A program made the translations under genes and the position numbers. From positions 1 through 27,003 of the forward strand of contig CAMHBH010000010.1 in the NCBI GenBank assembly GCA_946183175.1: 27,003 nt of DNA, read 5' to 3'. Within the stretch, counting starts at the first letter, position 1. The number at the start of each line of letters is the position of its first letter. The notes under the pieces were generated by a model. The model worked only from the letters and a program-made list of their open reading frames with translations. It ran no database searches and was not told the DNA's origin. The DNA comes from an uncultured Oscillibacter sp. Lineage in GTDB: Bacteria > Bacillota > Clostridia > Oscillospirales > Oscillospiraceae. Shown piece by piece: positions 15,610-21,694 of the stretch.

Positions 15610-16365
15610 TCAGACAAATACGCACTCCGCGGTAAAGCAGAGTTCGGCGGGGCCGTGGCCCTCTATAAAGTACGTATTCCCCGCGCGGCGTCCGGAGAGG
15701 CGCACGCTGTCGCCGAGGGTCACTTCCCGGCTGTAGTTGATGGCGAAGGCCTCCACCGGGCGCGACTGGTACGCTTCCGGGAGAAAGTCCCATACGATGT
15801 CGCCGTAGTTGCCGCTGAACAGGTGCCCGTTGCCGTCGAGGTCAGACCAGTACACCGGACGCGTCCCGAGTACCTCCGGTTCGGCGGCGGGCGGGCGGAT
15901 TTTTTTCGGTTCCGGACAGTCGATTTCCAGTCCGCACGACGCCGGAATCGCGCGCGCCGCGAACGACGCCGGACGCAGAATCTTGCGGCTTACCGGGTCG
16001 ACGAGTAGCCAGTCGCTTTTCGCGCTGACGCACAAATTTTCGTTCTCGTCGAACATCCGGTAGACGCGCCGGAAGTGCGGCCCGCGTACGCCGTCCTCCC
16101 AGGTGTCGACGCGCAGGACTTCGCCGTTGACCGGGCGGCGGTGAATCCGCATTGCCGCCCGCGAGAGTAGGAAGACGTGGCGCAGTTCCGACAGCTTTTC
16201 GTGTGTCAGGCCGCGCGCGTCGTAGTCGTAGCCTCCCCAAAGCGCCATGATACTCAACAGCGCCCCCACGCGTACCTGTTTATTACGGTCGCAGTCCAGA
16301 AAATTCAGTTCCCTTTGCCGGGAGTAGCCGACTTCGTACAAGCGCTGTTCAAACTGCTTTAACAT
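15610..16365 (-). CDS. Acyl-ACP thioesterase (FatA/FatB family)
   Basis: A 251-aa double-hotdog protein. Hotdog 1 has GALLSIMALWGGYDYDARG, HVFLLSRAAMRIHRRP and the RRVYRMFDENENLCVSAKSD strand. Hotdog 2 has WSDLDGNGHLFSGNYGDIVW, with the Asn and His of the family's catalytic loop. It hydrolyses acyl-ACP to release free fatty acids. The ATG at 16365 with GGAGG close upstream is preferred over longer readings inside xth. It overlaps the end of xth by 7 bp, so the two are co-translated. Confidence 0.88.
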   Translation of the reverse strand: MLKQFEQRLYEVGYSRQRELNFLDCDRNKQVRVGALLSIMALWGGYDYDARGLTHEKLSELRHVFLLSRAAMRIHRRPVNGEVLRVDTWEDGVRGPHFRRVYRMFDENENLCVSAKSDWLLVDPVSRKILRPASFAARAIPASCGLEIDCPEPKKIRPPAAEPEVLGTRPVYWSDLDGNGHLFSGNYGDIVWDFLPEAYQSRPVEAFAINYSREVTLGDSVRLSGRRAGNTYFIEGHGPAELCFTAECVFV

Positions 16366-17120
16366 AATTCCTCCAATTCCAGCATGACGGGGCAGTGGTC
16401 GCTCCCCCGGATTTCGGGCCAGATATCCGCCGTCCGGATGTACGGGCGCAGGCGGTTCGACACGATGAAGTAGTCGATTCGCCACCCTATGTTCCGGTTC
16501 CGCGCGTTGCTCTGGTAGCTCCACCACGTATAGGCCCCGGTGGTGTCCGGGTGACAGGCCCGGAAGGTGTCCGTAAAGCCGCTGTTGAGCAGGGCCGACA
16601 GCTTCTGCCGCTCCTCGTCGGTGAATCCGGCGTTCTGTCGGTTCGCCGACGGGTTCCGCAGGTCGATTTCCTCATGGGCTACGTTCAAGTCCCCGCAGTA
16701 GACGACGGGCTTTTTTGCGTCCAGCTCCATGAGGTAGTCGCGAATGTCGCTCTCCCACGTCATCCGGTACGGGATACGGCTCAGGTCGCGTTTGGAATTG
16801 GGCGTGTAGCAACAGACCAGGTAGAACCCGGGGTACTCCGCCGTAATGACGCGCCCCTCGTGGCGGTGGATGTCGTCGCCGAAGTCGCAGGCGACGCCCA
16901 GCGGCGCGCGGCGGGTGAAAATCGCGGTACCGGAATACCCGGCCTTGTCGGCGCTGTTCCAGTAGCGGGAGTAGCCCGGGAGGTCAAATTCGGCCTGTTC
17001 CGGGCGCATTTTGGTTTCCTGAAGGCAAATCATGTCGGCGTTGGCCACGCCGCAGACTTCCAGAAACCCCTTTTTCAGACAGGCCCGCAGGCCGTTGACG
17101 TTCCACGAAATCAGCCTCAT
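16359..17120 (-). CDS. xth: Exodeoxyribonuclease III (AP endonuclease)
   Basis: A 253-aa exonuclease III/ExoA-type enzyme with all active-site motifs: SWNVNG (Asn7), LQETK (Glu35), CCYTPN (Tyr105), GDLNVA (Asp144, Asn146), IGWRIDYF and GSDHCPV (Asp241, His242). It nicks DNA at abasic sites in base-excision repair. The ATG at 17120 with AGGGGG nine bases upstream is the start; the longer frame covers a promoter-like region. It lies 124 bases downstream of the RHH gene on the same strand and leads into the thioesterase. Confidence 0.95.
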   Translation of the reverse strand: MRLISWNVNGLRACLKKGFLEVCGVANADMICLQETKMRPEQAEFDLPGYSRYWNSADKAGYSGTAIFTRRAPLGVACDFGDDIHRHEGRVITAEYPGFYLVCCYTPNSKRDLSRIPYRMTWESDIRDYLMELDAKKPVVYCGDLNVAHEEIDLRNPSANRQNAGFTDEERQKLSALLNSGFTDTFRACHPDTTGAYTWWSYQSNARNRNIGWRIDYFIVSNRLRPYIRTADIWPEIRGSDHCPVMLELEELC

Positions 17121-17188
17121 AGGCAATTTCCCCCTTGTCGAAATCCGTCGTTTTTTTTCGCGCAAATTCCGCGCGTGCGTTTCGGCTA

Positions 17189-17197
17189 TGCTATAAT
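17189..17197 (+). promoter_or_regulatory. Extended -10 promoter on the + strand
   Basis: TGCTATAAT is a perfect extended -10 (TGnTATAAT). No -35 is seen at the right distance. It points toward the 72-codon ORF that starts at 17247. Confidence 0.5.
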
Positions 17198-17244
17198 TTT
17201 CCTGCGCGCAAATCCAGCCCGGTACCGGGGCGCAAAGGAACGAA

Positions 17245-17631
17245 TTATGAATTATGATGCCCGTGTGCTGGCACTGTTCCGGCGGCTTGGCCCGGAAGAG
17301 CGTCAGTCTGTACTCGCGTTTGCCCAGTTTCTGCGCTCCCGGCGGCAAGTTCCAGAACGCGGAGAAGCGCCGCCTTCTGCACAGGCCCCAGACCCCGGAC
17401 AGCCTCCAGAAGCTCCCGCTCCTGCGCGGGAAGCTCCGGCTCCCGACGGGGCCGCTTTTCCGTGAGGCGGACAGGGGCCTTCCCGCCTTCCAGACTGCCC
17501 AGCCCGAGACGCACTAACTGCCGGATTGCCTTGCTCATGGATGTGATTCCGTACTGCCACTGGTAGGCCGTGACCTGTTCAAAGAGTTCCGGTTCCAGTG
17601 TCACCGGGACGCGCGGTTTTTTTGTGGCCAT
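17245..17631 (-). CDS. Ribbon-helix-helix (CopG/Arc-like) DNA-binding protein
   Basis: A 128-aa protein whose N-terminus is a clear RHH fold: beta strand PRVPVTLEPEL, helix A FEQVTAYQWQYG, turn ITSMS, helix B KAIRQLVRLGLGSL. Residues 50-128 are a charged helical tail (QERELLEAVRGLGPVQKAAL). The ATG at 17631 has GGGGGTGGGAG just upstream; the longer frame starts inside the promoter. It is divergent from a second RHH gene across 190 bases that hold several palindromic sites, so autoregulation is likely. Partner and target beyond that are unknown. Confidence 0.8.
   Translation of the reverse strand: MATKKPRVPVTLEPELFEQVTAYQWQYGITSMSKAIRQLVRLGLGSLEGGKAPVRLTEKRPRREPELPAQERELLEAVRGLGPVQKAALLRVLELAAGSAETGQTRVQTDALPGQAAGTVPAHGHHNS
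17247..17465 (+). CDS. Possible 72-aa protein, antisense to the RHH gene
   Basis: An ATG at 17247 follows AAAGGA by about seven bases and sits 50 bases after an extended -10 promoter. The first 34 residues form a plausible helical domain (LFRRLGPEERQSVLAFAQFL), reminiscent of short DUF2281-like segments. The last 38 are Pro/Ala-rich and look like a frame shadow. It overlaps the 3' half of the minus-strand RHH gene almost completely. Either both are translated or this is a GC-driven shadow with a chance promoter. Confidence 0.35.
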   Translation: MNYDARVLALFRRLGPEERQSVLAFAQFLRSRRQVPERGEAPPSAQAPDPGQPPEAPAPAREAPAPDGAAFP

Positions 17632-17650
17632 GCTCCCACCCCCGCGCGAG

Positions 17651-17680
17651 AGTATATCACAAGTGTTGCACCGGACGCAA
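17651..17680 (-). promoter_or_regulatory. Promoter of the 128-aa RHH gene
   Basis: TTGCGT (17675-17680), an 18-bp spacer and TATACT (17651-17656) preceded by TGA, an extended -10. It lies 20 bases before the start codon and just downstream of the operator cluster. Confidence 0.6.
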
Positions 17681-17683
17681 GGG

Positions 17684-17799
17684 AAAAGTGTCACACAAAC
17701 GTTAAAAAAGTGACGCACTTTTTAGGGAATCTGCCCATTGAAAAGTGTGTCAGTTTTTGGTATGCTGTCCATAGTGATTCACTTTTGAAAGTGCGTCAC
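17684..17799. promoter_or_regulatory. Cluster of palindromic operator sites between the divergent RHH genes
   Basis: Four related sites share the half-site AAAGTG. They are AAAAGTGTCACAC (17684-17696); a perfect palindrome AAAAAGTG-ACG-CACTTTTT (17705-17723); GAAAAGTGTGTCAGTTTTTG (17740-17759), inside the + promoter spacer; and CACTTTTGAAAGTG (17780-17793) flanked by GTGATT and CGTCAC, just after that promoter. Repeated inverted half-sites around both promoters are typical of RHH repressor binding. Confidence 0.75.
17738..17766 (+). promoter_or_regulatory. Promoter of the small RHH operon
   Basis: TTGAAA (17738-17743), a 17-bp spacer and TATGCT (17761-17766). The spacer contains one operator site and another lies directly downstream, so a bound repressor would block it. 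Confidence 0.6.
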
Positions 17800-17822
17800 C
17801 AGTAACGACGGGAGGGAACAGA

Positions 17823-17996
17823 ATGACTACCCTGAAACGCGTGATGGTCTCTCTGCCGCGCGACTTGGAGGCGGAACTCGACAAACTCCGCCAGAGGCCG
17901 GAATTTGAACACCTTCCGGCGTCGCGGATTCTCTGCCGCCTCATCCGGAGAGGCCTGGACGAGTACAAAGGAGACCCGACATGGACAGAAGAATAG
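17823..17996 (+). CDS. Small ribbon-helix-helix protein, 57 aa
   Basis: An ATG at 17823 behind GGGAGGG opens a 57-codon frame. The protein starts with an RHH-like strand KRVMVSLPRDL, helix EAELDKLRQRPEF, and a second helix ASRILCRLIRRGLDEYK. This is the size of Arc/CopG-type antitoxins and plasmid repressors. It overlaps the next ORF by 16 bases. It probably binds the AAAGTG sites upstream, alone or together with the 128-aa RHH protein. Confidence 0.65.
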   Translation: MTTLKRVMVSLPRDLEAELDKLRQRPEFEHLPASRILCRLIRRGLDEYKGDPTWTEE

Positions 17997-18178
17997 TCGA
18001 ATACAGCGAGATGGAAAGCGTACTGTTCCGCCTGCGTTGCGTCTACGACACGCTGATACTGATTCACAACCACAGCGTGTCGAAGCCCCTCTACTGCGCG
18101 GCGGACGAGCTCATGCACATTACCGACGAGTTCGGCGACTTCCTCTCCGAAGCCGCCCCGGCCCCCGGAGAGCCGTAA
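17981..18178 (+). CDS. Small unknown protein, 65 aa
   Basis: An ATG at 17981 with GGAG eight bases upstream, inside the end of the small RHH gene. The peptide is acidic and helical (YSEMESVLFRLRCVYDTLIL, ELMHITDEFGDFLSE). I recognise no family. Position and size would suit the second partner of a toxin-antitoxin-like pair, but no toxin signature is visible. Confidence 0.55.
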   Translation: MDRRIVEYSEMESVLFRLRCVYDTLILIHNHSVSKPLYCAADELMHITDEFGDFLSEAAPAPGEP

Positions 18179-18218
18179 ACGAAAAACGTCCCGGAACGGA
18201 GAAGACGTAAACAAAACG

Positions 18219-18243
18219 CCCCCGGTCCGTAACGAACCGGGGG
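18219..18243 (-). terminator. Intrinsic terminator of htrA
   Basis: CCCCCGGT (18219-18226) pairs with ACCGGGGG (18236-18243) around a 9-nt loop. On the minus strand the stem is followed by CGTTTTGTTT. It lies about 125 bases after the htrA stop and may also slow transcription coming from the small RHH operon. Confidence 0.75.
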
Positions 18244-18250
18244 ACGCTTT

Positions 18251-18348
18251 ACGCCCGAGAAAGGAAGAAAGCGGGCGTTGATTCGGAAGTCCTGTTCGAC
18301 AGCCTAGGGTTCCGGAAGGGGTCGGCCCGCGGAAGGAGGAAAGCGGGC
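18251..18348 (-). ncRNA. Twin hairpins with anti-Shine-Dalgarno-like loops in the htrA 3' UTR
   Basis: Two related hairpins precede the terminator on the htrA strand. The first in transcript order (18348-18325) has a 6-bp stem GCCCGC/GCGGGC with loop UUUCCUCCUUCC. The second (18278-18251) has a 7-bp stem ACGCCCG/CGGGCGU with loop CUUUCUUCCUUUCU. The loops are complementary to AGGAGG-type ribosome binding sites. With the terminator this has the build of a 3'-UTR-derived small RNA. Whether it is released from the htrA mRNA, or has its own promoter inside htrA, cannot be read here. Confidence 0.45.
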
Positions 18349-18367
18349 ACTCCGGATTCTGTCAGAC

Positions 18368-19762
18368 TTACCGACCGAAGAAACCGTTGCCGAAGAAGTA
18401 GTTGAAGAAGTCGTCGTTGAAGGGGTAGCCGTAGCCGCCGTAGTTACGGGGCTGTTCCTGCTGTTGCTGCTGTTGCTGCTGCGTGCTCTCGGTCTTCTCC
18501 TCGGCGGGAACCGCGCCCCAGACGATGTCGACGGAAATCGTCTGCCCGTCGCGGTAGACCGTCAGCGTCGCGCTGTCCCCGGCGGAGTATTTCTTTTTCG
18601 CCGCGTTGAGGTCTTCCACCGTCTTAATGTCCTGGTCGTCGACTTTTGTAATCACGTCGTCACGCTTCAGTCCGGCTTTGTCGGCGGCGCTTCCCTCCTC
18701 GACGGAGTAGATAATCACGCCGGCCTGTACGTCAAAGCGGTACTGCGCCGCGAGATTGCTGTTGAACGTCCCCGGGACAATGCCCAGATACGGCTTGTTG
18801 GCCACATAGCCGTTGGTCATGATGTCCTCAATCATGGACAGCACGTCGTTCATCGGGATGGCGAATCCGAGGCCCTCGACGGTCGTTGTGGAATAGCTGG
18901 AGTATTTCGCCGAGACGATGCCGACCGCCTCGCCGTACTCGTTGAACAGCGGCCCGCCGGAGTTGCCCGGGTTGATGGCGCAGGTGACTTGAATCATGTT
19001 GAAGGGCGTGCCGTCGACGTTGATGGCGCGGTTGACGGAAGACGCGATTCCCTCGCTCATGGAGAAGGTCAGCTCGCCCAAGGGGTTGCCGATTGCCGTG
19101 ACGTGGTCGCCGACTTTCAGTTGACTGCTGTCGCCGACGGTGACGGCCTGGAAGTCGGCACCCTCGATTTTGAGTACGGCGATATCGTAATCGGCGTCGC
19201 CGCCGATGATTTGCGCGTCATAGCTGGTGTTGTCGTAGAGCGTGACCTTGACGGTCTTGCCGCTCTCGACTACGTGGTAGTTCGTGACGATGTAGCCGTC
19301 CGTGGTGAGGATGAAGCCCGAGCCCGAGGACGCCGACTGCACGGGCTGGCCGAAGTAGTTGACGCCGCTCTCCCCGGTGACGTTAATCGAGACCACGCTT
19401 CCCACCTGCGAGGCGTAGACTTCCGCCTCTGTCAGGGAACGCCTGCCGTTGGTCAGGGCCTTGACGCCGGTGGCGTCCGTCTGCGGCGCGCTGACTTGAA
19501 TCGTCGTTTCCCGTACCACCGGGCTGTGCATACGGCTGGCCGCGTACCACGCGCCGCCTCCGCCCGCGATTCCGCCCAGCAGGGAACAGCACAGCGCAAG
19601 CGCCACGACATTCGTCTTTCCCTTCTTTTTCGAGGGCTTCATGTCCCGCACGGGCTGGAAGTTCCGGTAGGGTTCCGACTCCATATTCGCGTAATATTGC
19701 CGCCGCCCGCTCGTGCCGTACTGGGTCTCCGGGACGTTGCTCCAATTTTCGTTATCGTACAT
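18368..19762 (-). CDS. htrA: Membrane-anchored HtrA/DegP-like serine protease with PDZ domain
   Basis: A 464-aa protein. A cytoplasmic basic start (KPSKKKGK) leads to one transmembrane helix (about 50-72, VVALALCCSLLGGIAGGGG). The trypsin-like domain has His163 (TNYHVV), Asp193 (DYDIAVLKI) and Ser268 (NPGNSGGP), so the triad is intact. One PDZ domain follows (about 323-415, AGLKRDDVITKVDDQDI). The tail is a run of eight Gln and then a Phe/Gly/Tyr-rich end (YGGYGYPFNDDFFNYFFGNG). It degrades or refolds damaged proteins outside the membrane. The ATG at 19762 has GAGGAGG nine bases upstream; a TTG reading from 19780 would overlap that site. Confidence 0.95.
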   Translation of the reverse strand: MYDNENWSNVPETQYGTSGRRQYYANMESEPYRNFQPVRDMKPSKKKGKTNVVALALCCSLLGGIAGGGGAWYAASRMHSPVVRETTIQVSAPQTDATGVKALTNGRRSLTEAEVYASQVGSVVSINVTGESGVNYFGQPVQSASSGSGFILTTDGYIVTNYHVVESGKTVKVTLYDNTSYDAQIIGGDADYDIAVLKIEGADFQAVTVGDSSQLKVGDHVTAIGNPLGELTFSMSEGIASSVNRAINVDGTPFNMIQVTCAINPGNSGGPLFNEYGEAVGIVSAKYSSYSTTTVEGLGFAIPMNDVLSMIEDIMTNGYVANKPYLGIVPGTFNSNLAAQYRFDVQAGVIIYSVEEGSAADKAGLKRDDVITKVDDQDIKTVEDLNAAKKKYSAGDSATLTVYRDGQTISVDIVWGAVPAEEKTESTQQQQQQQQEQPRNYGGYGYPFNDDFFNYFFGNGFFGR

Positions 19763-19863
19763 GGTGTGATTCCTCCTCAATCGTTTCTGTCTGTTAGAGG
19801 CAGTCCGTATTTATGGAATGAGTTCGGCGGGGTGTCCCGCGTCTCTCTCAACCGTCTGGCGAC

Positions 19864-19872
19864 ATGATAGCA
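19864..19872 (-). promoter_or_regulatory. Extended -10 promoter of htrA
   Basis: TGCTATCAT on the minus strand, about 100 bases before the start codon, with no convincing -35. The extended -10 may compensate. Confidence 0.4.
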
Positions 19873-19924
19873 CGCCTAACTTAAAAAATCCTGAAAAAAC
19901 AGAAAAAGTTTCGGCCTGGTAATC

Positions 19925-19980
19925 GTTGCCCCTCCGTCGCTACGCGACACCTCCCTCCGCGTGGTGGGAAAGGTGTCAAA
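19925..19980. repeat. REP-like palindromic element
   Basis: GTCGC-TAC-GCGAC (19936-19948) overlaps a second, mutually exclusive pairing GACACCT (19946-19952) with AGGTGTC (19971-19977). The string CCCCTCCGTCGCTACGCGAC followed by CCTCCC resembles short palindromic repeats I have seen scattered between genes in gut Clostridia. Only one copy is in this window, so the repeat status needs the genome. Confidence 0.4.
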
Positions 19981-19991
19981 TTTCTGAAAAA

Positions 19992-20017
19992 GCCTCCCCC
20001 GTGTCAACGGGGGAGGC
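19992..20017 (-). terminator. Intrinsic terminator of the trehalose operon
   Basis: A perfect 11-bp stem GCCTCCCCCGT / ACGGGGGAGGC with a 4-nt loop. On the minus strand it is followed by TTTTTC, ten bases after the treC stop. Confidence 0.9.
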
Positions 20018-20027
20018 CGAAAGTTTG

Positions 20028-21641
20028 TCAGGAGAGAACCGCGAAGGCCTCGTAGGGGCGCAGGGACTGCCCGTCGGGTGCCGCGCCGTCCCCGTAGCTG
20101 GACAGCAACACTTCCCCGGCGGGCACGGCGACTGCCGCGCTCTCGGGCTGTCCGCTGAAGTTGCAGACCACGGTCAGGCGCTGTGCGCCCAGACTTCTTT
20201 CGTAGGCGTACACGCGCGCGTTGCCCGTGTCAAGGAAGCGGATTTCGCCCTCCGCGATAATCGGGTACCGCTTGCGGAGTTGAATCAACGCGCGGTAGTA
20301 GTTCAGGATGGAGTCGGGGTCGCGCTCCTCGGCCTCCACGTTAATCGAACGGTAGTTGTCCGGGATTTCCAGCCAGGGGGTGCCGTTCGTGAATCCGGCG
20401 TTGTGCTGTGGGTTCCACTGCATGGGCGTGCGGGAGTTGTCGCGGGAACGCGCCGCCAGTACGCCCAGGGCGTCGGCCTCGGACAGCCCGCGCTCCCGGA
20501 GAATCTGGTAGTAGTTGATGCACTCCACGTCGTTGTACTGCTCAATGCGCGTATAGTGGGCGTTGGTCATGCCGATTTCCTCGCCCTGGTAGACGTAGGG
20601 CGTGCCGCGCAGGAAGTGGATGAAGGTTGCCAGCATTTTCGCCGACTGCCGCCAGTACTGGCCCTCGTCGCCGAAGCGCGACACGACACGCGGCTGGTCG
20701 TGATTGCACCAGAATACCGCGTTCCAGCCGCCCCGCCGCGACATCTCCTCCTGCCATTCCTTGAAAATGTCGTGAAGGCGCACGTAGTCGGGCTCCATGA
20801 GCGCCCACTTGTCGCCGTTCTTGTAGTCGACTTTCAGATGGTGGAAGTTGAAGCACATCGACAGCTCGTGGCTCTCCGGGTTGGAGTAGCGGATACAGTT
20901 TTCCAGCGTGGTGGACGCCATTTCGCCGACTGTGACCATGTCCTCAATCTGCGTGTCGGTGACGAGTTCGCGGATGAACTCGTGGATTCTGTGCCCGTCC
21001 TTGCAGTAGCTCGTACCGCTCCCGGGGCCGCAGTCCTCGATACGCTCCGGCTTGGAAATCAGGTTCAGCACGTCGAAGCGGAATCCCTTGACGCCCTTGC
21101 CCTTCCAGAAGCGGATAACGTTCTTGAGTTCCTCCCGGACTTTCGGGTTGTCCCAGTTCAAGTCGGGCTGTGACTTGTCGAACAGGTGCAAATACCACTT
21201 GTTCAGCTCCGGGACGTACTCCCACGCGGGCGTACCGAAACTGGCCGTCCAGTCGAGGGGCTTGTCGCGGAAGATGTAGTAGTCCATGTACTCCGGGTCG
21301 CCCGCGAGGGCCTTCTTGAACCACTCGTGGTCCCACGAAGTATGGTTGAATACCATGTCGAACATGAAGCCCATGCCGAGGCGTCCGGCCTCCGCAATCA
21401 TGGCCTCGCAGTCGGCCATGGTGCCGAACATCGGATTCACCGCGCGGTAGTCGGCGACATCGTAGCCGTTGTCGAACATGGGCGACGGGAAGAACGGCGT
21501 CACCCAGATGTAGTCCACGCCCAGACTTTTCAGGTAGGGCAGTTTGGCCCGGATTCCGTTCAGGTCGCCGATACCGTCGCCGTTGCTGTCGCAGAACGAC
21601 TTGACGTAAATTTGATATACCACGCTGTTTTTGTAGTCCAT
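20028..21641 (-). CDS. treC: Trehalose-6-phosphate hydrolase-type alpha-glucosidase (GH13)
   Basis: A 537-aa GH13 enzyme. YQIYVKSFCDSNGDGIGDL starts the barrel, GFRFDVLNLIS holds the Asp nucleophile, TVGEMAST the Glu acid/base, and WCNHDQPR the third Asp. The beta domain after about 460 ends in EAFAVLS. Family members are TreC and oligo-1,6-glucosidase. Because the adjacent PTS permease is TreP-like, trehalose-6-phosphate is the probable substrate, giving glucose and glucose-6-phosphate in the cytoplasm. The ATG at 21641 has GGAGG seven bases upstream. It is the second gene of the operon, 53 bases after treP. Oligo-1,6-glucosidase cannot be excluded from sequence alone. Confidence 0.88.
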   Translation of the reverse strand: MDYKNSVVYQIYVKSFCDSNGDGIGDLNGIRAKLPYLKSLGVDYIWVTPFFPSPMFDNGYDVADYRAVNPMFGTMADCEAMIAEAGRLGMGFMFDMVFNHTSWDHEWFKKALAGDPEYMDYYIFRDKPLDWTASFGTPAWEYVPELNKWYLHLFDKSQPDLNWDNPKVREELKNVIRFWKGKGVKGFRFDVLNLISKPERIEDCGPGSGTSYCKDGHRIHEFIRELVTDTQIEDMVTVGEMASTTLENCIRYSNPESHELSMCFNFHHLKVDYKNGDKWALMEPDYVRLHDIFKEWQEEMSRRGGWNAVFWCNHDQPRVVSRFGDEGQYWRQSAKMLATFIHFLRGTPYVYQGEEIGMTNAHYTRIEQYNDVECINYYQILRERGLSEADALGVLAARSRDNSRTPMQWNPQHNAGFTNGTPWLEIPDNYRSINVEAEERDPDSILNYYRALIQLRKRYPIIAEGEIRFLDTGNARVYAYERSLGAQRLTVVCNFSGQPESAAVAVPAGEVLLSSYGDGAAPDGQSLRPYEAFAVLS

Positions 21642-21663
21642 GGAAAAGCCTCCTGTCATATAC

Positions 21664-21684
21664 ACCCTCCCCGGCGGGGAGGGT
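21664..21684 (-). other. Stem-loop between treP and treC
   Basis: ACCCTCCCC / GGGGAGGGT form a perfect 9-bp stem with a 3-nt loop. In the direction of the operon it lacks a T-tract, so it is more likely a differential-expression or processing hairpin than a full stop. The T-tract TTTTGTG lies on the opposite strand, where no gene ends. Confidence 0.6.
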
Positions 21685-21694
21685 TTTGTGTGTC

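Noticed and set aside
18464..19867. A 467-codon + strand frame antisense to htrA
   Set aside because: It lies over the complete htrA triad and PDZ codons and has no promoter or ribosome binding site; typical GC-rich antisense shadow.
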